Assembly (NCBI RefSeq): GCF_034262375.1
Contig: NZ_CP139558.1
Span: 5,270,001 to 5,334,000, forward strand
Direction of reading: 5' to 3'
From: Mucilaginibacter sabulilitoris
GTDB taxonomy: Bacteria > Bacteroidota > Bacteroidia > Sphingobacteriales > Sphingobacteriaceae
Length of the DNA: 64,000 nucleotides
Of this stretch, positions 10,301 to 19,211 are shown piece by piece. The notes below the pieces were generated by a model. That model was not told where the DNA came from and searched no databases. It was given only the letters and a program-made list of their open reading frames with translations. Position numbers and translations under genes: made by a program. Each line of letters opens with the position of its first letter. Position 1 is the first letter of the stretch.

Positions 10301-10581
10301 CCGTTAGCATCCGGAACTGACAGACTGAAATGACCTTTAACATCGGTCGTTGTGCCGGCCTGGGTTCCTTTCACCCTTATCGCCACACCGGTGAGCACTT
10401 CGCCGGTAGTATCGGCTACGGTGCCGCTTATCTGAATTTTGTTTTGGGCCGACGCCGAAAACGAAATGAGCTGATAAGCCACGATGAAAAAGATAATTAG
10501 TGATACTTTTGGGCCCCATTTACTCGGCGGCCATTGCAAGCGGAGGTAATCCGCCTGCCGGAGTAGTAAAAATTTTCTCAT
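7357..10581 (-). CDS. SusC/RagA family TonB-linked outer-membrane transporter
   Basis: The 1074-aa protein has a long N-terminal leader with a hydrophobic segment (about 26-45, ending SASAQ), a carboxypeptidase-regulatory-like beta domain (about 50-130), the SusC signature LQEIVVTGYGTQKRESITGA and a plug domain (about 140-250, with LYVIDGIQ, NDVESITVLKDGSAAIYGVRAANGVV split over two motifs). A 22-strand barrel follows, ending in FGVNLTF with a terminal Phe. No STN domain is seen, consistent with control by the hybrid regulator rather than an anti-sigma pathway. It is the first gene of the leftward operon and is divergent from the regulator gene. It imports oligosaccharides across the outer membrane using TonB energy. 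Confidence 0.96.
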   Translation of the reverse strand: MRKFLLLRQADYLRLQWPPSKWGPKVSLIIFFIVAYQLISFSASAQNKIQISGTVADTTGEVLTGVAIRVKGTQAGTTTDVKGHFSLSVPDANGTLVVTYIGFTTQEIPINGRTTIAIRLKSSSSSLQEIVVTGYGTQKRESITGAISSVTSKDLERVHAGSTVSTGLAGKIPGVTFRQSEGRPGASASIQIRNMGSPLYVIDGIQQDEGQFNNLSPNDVESITVLKDGSAAIYGVRAANGVVVVTTKKGAGESRINIDAYTGYQNWTRFPNVLTNSYDYMRYKAEADVNTNGSTSITQAELDKYKAGTDPAYRSFNWRDYVLKSNNNAPQNSVNANFTGGTDKVNYYVSATNLFQNSQLGKEYKFNRSNIQSNVSVKVANGLKVSLDINGRIETRENPGVPGGDDYFLAKFAVLRNTPLERPYANDNPAYLNDIGHTESNYAFLNKDLSGLYHSDWRVLQTNFNAEYQIPGVKGLAIKGLYSYYIADYLLNNQEYTYEAYTYRPETNTYDVTGGSTNPWREREQKKEFAKTMQAQINYNNTFGKSTIGATFVAERIELNHLRNWIHASPISNNLPLIYFPTTDQYQDSDDKEARIGYIGRVNYNYDNKYYLEASARRDASYLFAPDRRVGYFPGVSAGWRITQEGFAKKILGDNSVLNDLKFRASYGVLGDDRDPNNSANPIVPAYAYLPGYNYNQGTAILDGNAVTVSRDKGIPVNRISWLKSKITDVGMDFSLLNNKLTGSFDYFYRKRTGLLGDKNDIIVPIEIGYSLPQENANSDAQYGEEIALNYASKIGNVSFNVGGNFSFSRSKDLTQYNPLFYNSWDQYRNSSANRYSHIDWGYEVIGQFTSQEQINNYTINNDGKGNRSLLPGDLMYKDQNGDGKIDQYDERPVGFGGGKQPNINFGFTLGAAYKGFDFHADFSGGAGYTWFQNYESRWAFQNNGNLNSIFEDRWHRADPFDVNSPWVAGKYPANRVNPGFGHSDYELNGQRNSTFWLHSVKYLRARTIELGYSLPSQWLTRVKIKRARFYVNAYNLFSFDNLKQYSVDPEVNDDNGLQFPQSKVLNFGVNLTF

Positions 10582-10604
10582 AAATGATTAATTAATTGGT
10601 TAAG

Positions 10605-10631
10605 TGTCAATTTAAAAATGTAGAATTGACA
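10605..10631. promoter_or_regulatory. Inverted repeat in the susC/regulator divergent gap
   Basis: TGTCAATT and AATTGACA form a perfect 8-bp inverted repeat with an 11-nt spacer, just upstream of susC. It could be a regulator site or a hairpin in the susC 5' leader. No direct evidence links it to the hybrid regulator. Confidence 0.35.
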
Positions 10632-10749
10632 GATTTAAATCACAACGTAAAGAAAAAGGATTTCCTCCCGCCCTATTAACCAAATCATATCAATTATTAG
10701 TCAAAAAGTATCATTTTTTACCAAGACGAAAACCCTTAACGAGAATAGT

Positions 10750-10757
10750 TATATTTG
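10750..10757 (+). promoter_or_regulatory. -7 element for the hybrid regulator gene
   Basis: TATATTTG fits the Bacteroidota -7 consensus TAnnTTTG. No TTG was found 19-20 nt upstream. It overlaps the earliest possible TTG start codon (10755), which argues that translation begins further downstream. Confidence 0.45.
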
Positions 10758-10772
10758 TTTCAGCGAACGATT

Positions 10773-13700
10773 TTGAAACCTATATATTTAATTTACTTTC
10801 TATTGCTGCTACCCTGCAGTATATGCCAGGCGCAGTCATACTATTTCAGGCATTACCAGGTTGAGCAGGGCCTTTCAAATAATACGGTTTACTGTACCAT
10901 ACAGGATAAACGGGGCTTTTTATGGATGGGAACCAAAGATGGCCTGAACAGGTTTGATGGCTATACCTTTAAAACATTCAGGCATAGCGCAACGGACAAA
11001 AAAAGCATATCCAGCGATATGATACACGCCCTGTGCCTGGATAAAAACGGCAACTTATGGATAGGTAACGACCTTGGTATTGACCGCTACGATCCCAAAA
11101 CCGAAAGTTTTGTACACATCAACCCCTTAAATAAAGATGCGGTAAGGTGTATTGTAATCGATAATAACAATAACTGCTGGTTTGTTGGGGGGCCAGCCCT
11201 CATGAAATATGATGGCAAGTCGGGCAAAATAACTAATTTTAGATCATTTCAGCATTTTGATGTCACATCAATAGCTATTAATAACGGTACGGTCTGGGTT
11301 TCGTCTACCACAGGAACTTTAGAGAAATTAGACACTTTAACTCATTCATTTACAAGCTACAGCATGTTTAAAAACTCAAAATGGGTAGCATCAAATTTTA
11401 TTGAAAAAATATACGGCGCAGGAGATAATAAAATATTTGTAGGCACTACCAACCAGGGGTTTAAGGAGTTTGATTGCGCTACCGGTAATTATCGTGATCT
11501 GTTAACCTATAATCCAGACAAAACCGAGGTATATGTAAGGGATTTTGTGAAGTATTCCGATAAAGAATATTGGATAGCTACCGAATCGGGAGTGTTTATT
11601 TATAATGTGCAAAAGGGTACTTTCCTTAACCTTAAAAAAAACTATCATGATCCGTATTCGATATCTGACAATGCCATTTACGCGCTTTATAAAGACGCTG
11701 AAGGCGGCATTTGGGCAGGAACTTATTTTGGCGGCGTAAACTACTATCCTAAACAATATTCAACCTTTAACAAATTTTACCCCGCGTCTGACAAAAGCGG
11801 TTTACAGGGTAATGTAGTGCGTGAAATTTGCAAAGACCAGTATGGTAATTTATGGATGGGTACCGAAGATAACGGATTGAATAAACTAAGTCCCGATAAG
11901 CAAACCTGGACGCATTATTACCCCGGTGTAAAGAACGGCATATCAAATACCAATATCCACGGTTTGTTAGCCAATGGTAACGAGTTGTTCATCGGCACTT
12001 TTGAACGAGGTCTGGACATAATGGATATACCCACAGGTAAGGTGATACGTTATTATGTGTCGGGCAAGGCAAAAAACATGCTGAAAAGCAATTTTATTAT
12101 TACCTTTTTAAAAACCCGCTCGGGTATTATCCTGGTGGGTACCACTCACGGACTTTACCGATACAATACCGGCACCAAAGATTTTACACTTGTAAATGGC
12201 GTGCCATTGTATGATTTTATATACTGCATGACCGAAGATCATAACGGAAAAATATGGGTAGGCACTGTACATGACGGTATTTATACTTATGACCCGATTA
12301 AGGATACTGGTAGTAAATTAAACGCCACTTTCGATATAACCAAGGCCCTTAATAATAGCTCTGTCAACGGGGCATTTGAAGACAGTGATCATAAAATGTG
12401 GTTTGCAACGGAGGGGTTTGGTTTGCTGAATTATGATCCTGAAAAAAAGACCTATAAATTTTATGACCTTAACAATGGCTTCCCGAGTAATTATATTTTC
12501 CGGATACTGGAAGACGATAATAAAAACCTTTGGGTAAGTACCACCCGCGGACTGGTATCTTTAAATATAACCAGCAAAAATATTAAGGTTTATACCAAAG
12601 CCAGTGGTTTGTTAAGCGACCAGTTTAATTATAATTCTGCCTTTAAAGATACTGATGGCACCATGTATTTTGGCTGCGTAAAGGGTATGGTTAGTTTCAA
12701 CCCTGCGCAGTTTAAAAAGAATGCCTCTGTGTCTCCTGTGTATATTACCGGTTTCCAGGTGCATAACCAGGAAATTTCGGTCAACAGCAGCGATTCCTTG
12801 TTGCACAAGTCTATTATTTGTACTAAACAAATAAAGCTCGATCATAACCAGTCGTCGTTCAGTATTGATTTCGCGGCCTTAAGTTATTCATCGCCCGAAA
12901 TGAGCCAGTATAAATATATGATGAAAGGGCTCGACAAAGGCTGGACGTCATTAAAAACCAACAGAAAGGTTTATTTCACCCAGCTTTTACCAGGGCACTA
13001 TACCTTTATTGTTAAAGCGGCCAATTACAGCGGTATATGGGCCGATAAAGAAACCCGGTTGGATATTATCATAACCCCACCTTTTTGGGAAAGCATCTGG
13101 GCATATATTGCCTATGCCTTGCTCCTGCTCTTTACCGTCTATTACTTACTTAGACAATACCATATCCGCACCCGCGACAAGAATAAACGCTTAATAGAAA
13201 TACTGGAAAACGACAAAGAGAAACAAATATATAACGCCAAAATTGAATTTTTTACTAACGTAGCGCATGAGATCCGCACACCGCTCACCCTTATCAAAGG
13301 CCCTATGGAAAAGGTGATCAAAAGGGCCGGAAGTGTTCCGGATATTCAGAATAATCTCAAAATAATGGAGAAGAATACCGACCGGCTTTTAGATCTTACC
13401 AACCAGCTGCTCGATTTCAGGAAGACCGAAACCAACGGTTTTAGTCTTAGCTTTGTTAAAACAGATATAACCGAATTACTGGCCGATACCTTTTTACGGT
13501 TTAAACCTATGGCCGAGCAAAAAAACCTCTATTACAAGCTCAGTCATCCACCCAAAAACATGTATGCTTATGTGGATATTGAGGCTTTTACCAAAATTAT
13601 AAGTAACCTTATTAATAATGCCATTAAGTACGGTAAATCAACAGTAGAGGTTGAACTGCTGGAATGTAAAGATGATGACTGCACTTTTTCCATAGAGATA

Positions 13701-14765
13701 AAGAATAATGGCTTTATAGTGCCTTATGAGATGCGTGAGAAAATATTTGAACCTTTTTTCCGGCTTAAAGAATCGGAAAAGCAAATTGGAACAGGTATAG
13801 GATTATCCCTATCGCGTTCACTGGCCGAACTGCATAAAGGTGTGCTGGTATTAAATAAGCCGATGAATGAGCTTAACATTTTCATGCTTACACTGCCCGT
13901 ACATCAGGAAAAGGAATTTGACCTGTACAATATACCTGATGAGTATGAACTGACTGATAAAAACAAAGAGGAGGATTTTGACTTTATGAAACCAATTATA
14001 CTTTTAGTGGATGATAATCCCGAGATACTTGATTTTATTTCGGACGACCTGAGCGATAAATATTCGGTAATTAAAGCCCTTAACGGCCAGGAAGCGCTCG
14101 ATATGATCGAGATTGAGAATATTCAGCTAATTATTAGTGATGTGATGATGCCAGTTATGGACGGCTTTGAACTGTGCAAAAAAATAAAGACTAATTTTGA
14201 TTACAGCCACATCCCCATCATATTACTTACGGCTAAAAACACGCTGCAAAGTAAAATTGAAGGCCTTGAAGTTGGTGCCGATGCCTATATAGAAAAGCCG
14301 TTCTCGCCCGAACATTTGCAAGTGCAAATAGCCAACCTGCTCATCAACCGCAATAAAATAAGGGAACATTTCGCGAGTTCGCCGCTGGCCAACATCAACA
14401 CCATGGCATACTCCAAACCCGATGAAAGCTTTTTAGATAGGCTGAACGCTGCCATCAACAGAAATATTCAAAACCCCGATCTGGATGTGGAGCACATAGC
14501 CAACCTCATGAACATGAGCAAGCCAACGCTGTACCGTAAAGTAAAAGCCATATCAAACCTTACCATTAACGAACTGATTAATATTACCCGCTTAAAAGCA
14601 GCCGCTAAATTGCTTGAAGATGGCGATTATAAAGTATACGAAATTGCCGCCATGGTGGGCTACAGTTCACAATCGCACCTGGGGCGTAATTTTTTAAAAC
14701 AGTTTGGCACTACCCCTACCGAGTATCAGCAAAATAAACGAAACCTTAAAACCCGCCCGCTTTAA
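10773..14765 (+). CDS. Hybrid two-component system regulator (sensor kinase + receiver + AraC HTH)
   Basis: This roughly 1330-aa protein fuses all parts of a two-component system. In order: a signal peptide (KPIYLIYFLLLLPCSICQAQ), about 14 beta-propeller repeats of the Reg_prop type (repeated GNLWIG and WMGT units) in the periplasm, a Y_Y_Y domain (about 680-770), one membrane helix (WAYIAYALLLLFTVYYLL), HisKA with the phospho-His in NVAHEIRTPLTL (near 832), HATPase (NLINNAIKYG; GTGIGLSLS), a receiver with Asp near 1123 in ISDVMMPVMDG, and a C-terminal AraC HTH. The frame opens at TTG 10755, but I prefer TTG 10773 because the upstream TTG lies in a -7 promoter element and 10773 gives a cleaner signal peptide. 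Such proteins sense oligosaccharides and activate the adjacent susC operon. Confidence 0.93.
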   Translation: MKPIYLIYFLLLLPCSICQAQSYYFRHYQVEQGLSNNTVYCTIQDKRGFLWMGTKDGLNRFDGYTFKTFRHSATDKKSISSDMIHALCLDKNGNLWIGNDLGIDRYDPKTESFVHINPLNKDAVRCIVIDNNNNCWFVGGPALMKYDGKSGKITNFRSFQHFDVTSIAINNGTVWVSSTTGTLEKLDTLTHSFTSYSMFKNSKWVASNFIEKIYGAGDNKIFVGTTNQGFKEFDCATGNYRDLLTYNPDKTEVYVRDFVKYSDKEYWIATESGVFIYNVQKGTFLNLKKNYHDPYSISDNAIYALYKDAEGGIWAGTYFGGVNYYPKQYSTFNKFYPASDKSGLQGNVVREICKDQYGNLWMGTEDNGLNKLSPDKQTWTHYYPGVKNGISNTNIHGLLANGNELFIGTFERGLDIMDIPTGKVIRYYVSGKAKNMLKSNFIITFLKTRSGIILVGTTHGLYRYNTGTKDFTLVNGVPLYDFIYCMTEDHNGKIWVGTVHDGIYTYDPIKDTGSKLNATFDITKALNNSSVNGAFEDSDHKMWFATEGFGLLNYDPEKKTYKFYDLNNGFPSNYIFRILEDDNKNLWVSTTRGLVSLNITSKNIKVYTKASGLLSDQFNYNSAFKDTDGTMYFGCVKGMVSFNPAQFKKNASVSPVYITGFQVHNQEISVNSSDSLLHKSIICTKQIKLDHNQSSFSIDFAALSYSSPEMSQYKYMMKGLDKGWTSLKTNRKVYFTQLLPGHYTFIVKAANYSGIWADKETRLDIIITPPFWESIWAYIAYALLLLFTVYYLLRQYHIRTRDKNKRLIEILENDKEKQIYNAKIEFFTNVAHEIRTPLTLIKGPMEKVIKRAGSVPDIQNNLKIMEKNTDRLLDLTNQLLDFRKTETNGFSLSFVKTDITELLADTFLRFKPMAEQKNLYYKLSHPPKNMYAYVDIEAFTKIISNLINNAIKYGKSTVEVELLECKDDDCTFSIEIKNNGFIVPYEMREKIFEPFFRLKESEKQIGTGIGLSLSRSLAELHKGVLVLNKPMNELNIFMLTLPVHQEKEFDLYNIPDEYELTDKNKEEDFDFMKPIILLVDDNPEILDFISDDLSDKYSVIKALNGQEALDMIEIENIQLIISDVMMPVMDGFELCKKIKTNFDYSHIPIILLTAKNTLQSKIEGLEVGADAYIEKPFSPEHLQVQIANLLINRNKIREHFASSPLANINTMAYSKPDESFLDRLNAAINRNIQNPDLDVEHIANLMNMSKPTLYRKVKAISNLTINELINITRLKAAAKLLEDGDYKVYEIAAMVGYSSQSHLGRNFLKQFGTTPTEYQQNKRNLKTRPL

Positions 14766-14781
14766 CGGGTAATTTATTGCT

Positions 14782-15825
14782 ATGAAAAATATTATAAGCA
14801 CGATTTTCTTTGTATTAATTACAATTATTACCTGCTTTGCACAGCAAAAAAATGCAAAAACATTTACCAATCCGTTGTTGCCATCAGGCGCTGATCCATG
14901 GGTTATTTATAAAAACGGGTACTATTATTATACCAACAGTACCGGCCATAACCTGGTGATCTGGAAAACGAAGCATATAACCGAGCTTGACAAGGCCGAG
15001 AAGAAAACTGTTTGGACACCAACGGCAGGCAAACCCTATTCCAAAGAACTATGGGCGCCCGAACTGCATTTTTTAAAGGGCAAGTGGTACATGTACTTCG
15101 CTGCCGATGATGGGGATAACAATCATCACCGCATGTATGTAATTGAAAATGCATCGGCCGACCCTACACAAGGTGAATGGACATTTAAGGGCCAGATTGG
15201 TGATAGTACCAACAAATGGGCTATTGACGGATCGGTTTTTGAAAACAAGGGCCAGTTGTACATGATATGGGCCGGCTGGGAAGGTGATGCGAACGGTCAG
15301 CAAAATATTTACATAGCAAAAATGAAAGACCCGGTGACCATAGGCAGCGAACGCGTTAAAATATCAAGCCCCGAATATCAATGGGAAAAGTATGGCGATT
15401 TGCATGACGACAATAACCCGGCACATGTAAATGTTAATGAAGGTCCCGAAATATTGACACATAATAACAAACTGTTCCTGATTTACTCAGCGAGCGGTTG
15501 CTGGACGGATTATTACGCGCTTGGGATGCTCACCACCACCACAAACAGCAACTTGCTTGACCCCGCTTCGTGGAAAAAATCCGCGGAACCGGTTTTTAAA
15601 CAATCACCCGAAAATGAGGTTTATGCGCCGGGGCATAATTCATTTTTCAAATCGCCCAACGGTAAGGAGGATTGGATATTGTACCATGCCAATTCAAAAC
15701 CCGGCCAGGGATGTGGCCGAGATCGCTCACCGCGCGCTCAAAAGTTCAGCTGGAATAAAGATGGCTCACCTAATTTTGGAATACCTTTAAAAACAGGAGT
15801 AGCGTTGGTTGTGCCTGCAGAATAA
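14782..15825 (+). CDS. GH43 family glycosidase, probable alpha-L-arabinofuranosidase
   Basis: The 347-aa secreted enzyme has a signal peptide ending CFAQQ and a single five-bladed propeller. The GH43 triad is visible: base Asp38 in PSGADPWVI, pKa-tuning Asp149 in WAIDGSVF and acid Glu220 in VNEGPEIL. The motif LWAPELHFLKGKWYMYF is also typical. Members of this type release arabinofuranose or xylose from plant polysaccharides; with GH127 nearby, arabinofuranosidase is the best guess. It starts 16 nt after the regulator gene and is probably cotranscribed with it, divergently from the main operon, giving low constitutive expression of one scout enzyme (inference). Confidence 0.88.
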   Translation: MKNIISTIFFVLITIITCFAQQKNAKTFTNPLLPSGADPWVIYKNGYYYYTNSTGHNLVIWKTKHITELDKAEKKTVWTPTAGKPYSKELWAPELHFLKGKWYMYFAADDGDNNHHRMYVIENASADPTQGEWTFKGQIGDSTNKWAIDGSVFENKGQLYMIWAGWEGDANGQQNIYIAKMKDPVTIGSERVKISSPEYQWEKYGDLHDDNNPAHVNVNEGPEILTHNNKLFLIYSASGCWTDYYALGMLTTTTNSNLLDPASWKKSAEPVFKQSPENEVYAPGHNSFFKSPNGKEDWILYHANSKPGQGCGRDRSPRAQKFSWNKDGSPNFGIPLKTGVALVVPAE

Positions 15826-15919
15826 GCTGGTTAGCTGTCGGGGTATAGTGTTAGTTTGACATCATGATTACATTGATAACATTATCTTGCAGTATAATAT
15901 AACCTAAAAACAGCAGCAC

Positions 15920-16516
15920 ATGAAAATAGTTATTGTTGGTGCAAGCGGCACTATTGGTAAAAAGGTAACCGAAGCCCTCAGAGGCGAAAATGAAATTATT
16001 ACGGTTGGATCTAAAAGTGGGGATGTACAGGTTGATATTACATCGACTGAATCTATCGAAGCATTTTATAAGCAAATAGGCAGTTTTGATGCATTGGTTA
16101 GCGTAACCGGCAACGCGCATTTCGGTCCGCTAAAATCAATGACCAACGCCGATTTTAGCATTGGCATACAAAGCAAACTTATGGGGCAGGTAAACCTGGT
16201 GCTTATCGGTCAGCGATATATAAACCCCAAGGGTTCGTTTACGCTTACATCAGGTATTTTATCTGATGATCCTATAGTTTTAGGCGCAAACCCAAGTACG
16301 GTAAATGCAGCTATCGACGGCTTTACCAGAGCTGCTGCCATTGAGCTAGAAAACAACGTACGCATTAACGCTGTAAGCGCCGGCGTTGTTGAAGATTCTC
16401 CGCATTATTTTCCTTACTTCCCGGGTCACATACCCGTGTCAATGGATAGGGTAGCTAACGCCTATTTTAAAAGCGTTTTTGGCGCCATAACCGGGCAAAT
16501 AATAAAAGTTTGGTAA
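15920..16516 (+). CDS. Atypical short-chain dehydrogenase/reductase lacking YxxxK
   Basis: A 198-aa Rossmann-fold protein with the nucleotide-binding loop GASGTIGKKV at residues 7-16, the acidic step VQVDIT and the central LTSG strand with a conserved Ser. Where classical SDRs carry Tyr-x-x-x-Lys, this protein reads PSTVNAAIDGFTRAAAIEL, with no Tyr and an Asn in the Lys region. The helix after it and the RINAVSAGVV segment are otherwise SDR-like. It therefore belongs to the short, atypical SDR group; NAD(P) binding is likely and the reaction is unknown. It appears monocistronic, preceded by a 94-nt gap, with no evident partner genes. Confidence 0.82.
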   Translation: MKIVIVGASGTIGKKVTEALRGENEIITVGSKSGDVQVDITSTESIEAFYKQIGSFDALVSVTGNAHFGPLKSMTNADFSIGIQSKLMGQVNLVLIGQRYINPKGSFTLTSGILSDDPIVLGANPSTVNAAIDGFTRAAAIELENNVRINAVSAGVVEDSPHYFPYFPGHIPVSMDRVANAYFKSVFGAITGQIIKVW

Positions 16517-16580
16517 TACACCCTTCTCCTGAAATAAAACAAGGCTGCCCTGTCAGGGCTCGTACTTCTTTAAATATCCA

Positions 16581-17195
16581 ATGAGTCTTTCAAAAGTATA
16601 TAAAATAGAGACCGAACGGTTGCTCATCCGTTGTTATGAGCCAGCCGATGCCCCTATATTGCTGGATACGATAACGGTTAGCATAGATCATTTAAAGCCC
16701 TGGCTTCCCTGGGCCCTGAAGGAGCCAACAGATATAGATACCAAAATTGACATACTTCGCAAATTCAGGGGCCAGTTTGATTTAGGTGAAGATTACACTT
16801 ACGGTATATTTAACAAAACCGGTACGGAGCTTATTGGCTCTACGGGCTTGCACAACAGGCTGGGCCCCTCAGAACGCGAAATAGGTTACTGGATCAGCGT
16901 AAAACACATTAATAATGGGTATGCGCTTGAAGCCGTTTGCGCGTTAACCAAAGTAGGTTTTGAGTTTGAAAATTTGTCGCGTATTGAAATACATTGCGCC
17001 AGCGCCAATGTCAGGAGTCAGAATATTCCGCGGAAGCTGGGTTATAAGCTCGAAAAAACATTAACCAATAGCCTCACTTCGCATGGCGATAGTATGGTGT
17101 GGGCAATGAACAGAACCGATTATGACAGTGCGGCAATCAGAACAACTCCGCTAAAAGTTTATGATATTATAGGCCGGGAAATTACCAATTATTAA
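16581..17195 (+). CDS. GNAT N-acetyltransferase, RimJ/RimL-like
   Basis: The 204-aa protein begins with the RimJ/L-type ETERLLIRCYEPADAPILLDTI segment, followed by HLKPWLPWA and a central GSTGLHNRL strand. The acetyl-CoA pyrophosphate loop is GYWISVKHINNGYALEAV, degenerate compared with the usual Arg/Gln-x-x-Gly-x-Gly/Ala pattern. The IEIHCASANVRSQNIPRKLGYKLE block is the normal C-terminal GNAT motif, with Arg-Ser-Gln-Asn where Asn-x-x-Ser is common. The last 25 residues (from DYDSAAIRTT) extend beyond the usual domain. The substrate could be a protein N-terminus, an antibiotic or a small amine; nothing nearby decides. Confidence 0.85.
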   Translation: MSLSKVYKIETERLLIRCYEPADAPILLDTITVSIDHLKPWLPWALKEPTDIDTKIDILRKFRGQFDLGEDYTYGIFNKTGTELIGSTGLHNRLGPSEREIGYWISVKHINNGYALEAVCALTKVGFEFENLSRIEIHCASANVRSQNIPRKLGYKLEKTLTNSLTSHGDSMVWAMNRTDYDSAAIRTTPLKVYDIIGREITNY

Positions 17196-17297
17196 AAATG
17201 AGGATTACGAATATCACAATTTAGTATAAACGCCATTTCATTTTAATTTTAAGCTTAAAAAACATAAGTTTGGTACTTTAAAACCCTTATAAATTTA

Positions 17298-19211
17298 ATG
17301 AACCAGGCAACTGAACCATCAACCGTTCCGGCATTCATTCGCAATGTTGTAGGCACTATACATCCCGATAGCCATACTTTTTTAATACATAAAGTAAAAG
17401 ATGCCTGGGTTGAAATTACTTACAAGGAAGCCCTGGAAAAGATAGACGCTATCTCTGCATGGTTCTTGCACATGGGTATCAGAAAAGGCGACCGCCTTTC
17501 GCTGCTTATTGAGAACGGCCCCGATTATGTGCTTTATGATCAGGCCCTGCAGCAGATAGGTGCGATAAATACCTCCATATACCCTACCCTTGCCGAAAAT
17601 GATATTGAATATATCCTGAACGATTCTGGAGCCAAAACCATCATCGTGGGTAATCCATTCCTGTTTCGTAAGGTGCTCAAGGTGGCCAACAACTGCGAGT
17701 CGCTGATCCGTATTATACCAGCGTTTGATGATTTTGAAAAATACAGCGATAAACTAACCCTGAATGCAGGTGTTATCGGCTTTGATCAGGTGATACAGGA
17801 AGGCCTTGAGCTTGTGGCCCGATATGATCATGCCATAAAAGCAGCACGGGAGGCTATTTTAACCACAGATATTTCTTGCCTTATTTACACATCGGGTACT
17901 ACAGGCATACCTAAGGGGGTGATGCTCACGCATCATAACCTTACCCAAAACGTAATTAACAGCCTCATCCAGATCCCGTTTATTGATAAAGAGGATCTGT
18001 TCCTGTCGTTCCTGCCGCTGTCGCATGTGTTTGAGCGTACAGCTACCTACCATATTTGCCTGTACAAAGGCTGTAAAATTGCTTTTGCCCAAAGCCTGGA
18101 GTTATTGGCCAAAAACATGGCCGAAGTTAAACCAACCGTACTCAACTGTGTACCCCGTTTGTTGGAGCGTATACATGATAAGGCCATTAAAAATGGCACA
18201 TCTGCGGGCGGCGTAAAAACAAAAATATTTTTGTGGGCGCTGGATATTGGCAAAAAATACCGCCTGGTTAAGGAGGCCGGTAAAACACCTGGCCTGATTT
18301 TAAGCAGCCAGCAAAAAATTGCCGAAAAGCTGGTATTCAGCAAAATAAAAGAAAAAACAGGCGGTCGCTTAAAATTCATGGTATCTGGAGGTGGCGCGCT
18401 GCCTAAAAATATCGGCGAGTTTTTTGGCGATCTGGGCATTATCATATTAGAAGGTTTCGGCCTTACCGAAACATCGCCTGTTATGGCGGTAACCGAGCAT
18501 CACCGTGTAATATATGGTACCGTTGGCCGCATTATTCCGGGCATTGAGGTGGCCATTCAAAATGTAGACACCCAGCATATTTATACCATACAAACTCACG
18601 ATAGCTTTAAAGAAGACCTGCAATCGGAAGAGGGCGAGATCATTGTACGCGGACATTGCGTAATGAAAGGCTACTGGAACAAACCCGAAGAAACCGCTAC
18701 CGTCATTGATCCGCAAGGCTGGTTCCATACCGGCGATATCGGTCGCTTTTATCGTGGTAACCTGCAAATTACCGATCGCCTTAAAAACATGCTGGTAAAT
18801 GCTTACGGCAAAAACATATACCCCACCCCGGTAGAAAATACTTATCTGAAAAGCCCTAAAATTGAACAGATATTTTTAGTTGGCGACAAACGAGAATACA
18901 TCACCGCTATTATTGTCCCTTCACGCGAAACCATGCAGGAAACATTCGGTCTTAAAAATGAGTTTTTTGAGCAGTCTGATGTGTTTATTGAAGACAAGGA
19001 ATTGGTTGACTGGATTGGTCAGGACCTGCGTAAACTGAGTAATGAACTGGCTAAATTCGAGCGCATTAAGGCATTCAAGGTTAAACGCAACCCGTTCAGC
19101 ATGGACGATGGCGAAATAACCCCTACCATGAAAGCCAAGCGAAAAGTGATCGAGAAAAAATACGCCGCCGATATTGACGAAATGTACCTGCAGGAAACCG
19201 AGGCTGATTAA
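17298..19211 (+). CDS. Long-chain fatty acid-CoA ligase (AMP-forming)
   Basis: The 637-aa protein is a full AMP-dependent synthetase. The P-loop LIYTSGTTGIPKGVMLTHHN lies near residues 196-215, then FLPLSHVFERT, GFGLTETSPVMAV, the hinge region with GWFHTGDIGRF, and the late DRLKNMLVNAYGKNIYPTPVE with a catalytic Lys. This is the FadD15/FAA1-like long-chain subgroup common in Bacteroidota. It activates fatty acids to acyl-CoA for beta-oxidation or lipid synthesis at the membrane. It appears monocistronic, with a possible TAAGTTTG -7 box at 17265-17272 but no TTG at -33. A long palindromic repeat follows it. Confidence 0.93.
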   Translation: MNQATEPSTVPAFIRNVVGTIHPDSHTFLIHKVKDAWVEITYKEALEKIDAISAWFLHMGIRKGDRLSLLIENGPDYVLYDQALQQIGAINTSIYPTLAENDIEYILNDSGAKTIIVGNPFLFRKVLKVANNCESLIRIIPAFDDFEKYSDKLTLNAGVIGFDQVIQEGLELVARYDHAIKAAREAILTTDISCLIYTSGTTGIPKGVMLTHHNLTQNVINSLIQIPFIDKEDLFLSFLPLSHVFERTATYHICLYKGCKIAFAQSLELLAKNMAEVKPTVLNCVPRLLERIHDKAIKNGTSAGGVKTKIFLWALDIGKKYRLVKEAGKTPGLILSSQQKIAEKLVFSKIKEKTGGRLKFMVSGGGALPKNIGEFFGDLGIIILEGFGLTETSPVMAVTEHHRVIYGTVGRIIPGIEVAIQNVDTQHIYTIQTHDSFKEDLQSEEGEIIVRGHCVMKGYWNKPEETATVIDPQGWFHTGDIGRFYRGNLQITDRLKNMLVNAYGKNIYPTPVENTYLKSPKIEQIFLVGDKREYITAIIVPSRETMQETFGLKNEFFEQSDVFIEDKELVDWIGQDLRKLSNELAKFERIKAFKVKRNPFSMDDGEITPTMKAKRKVIEKKYAADIDEMYLQETEAD

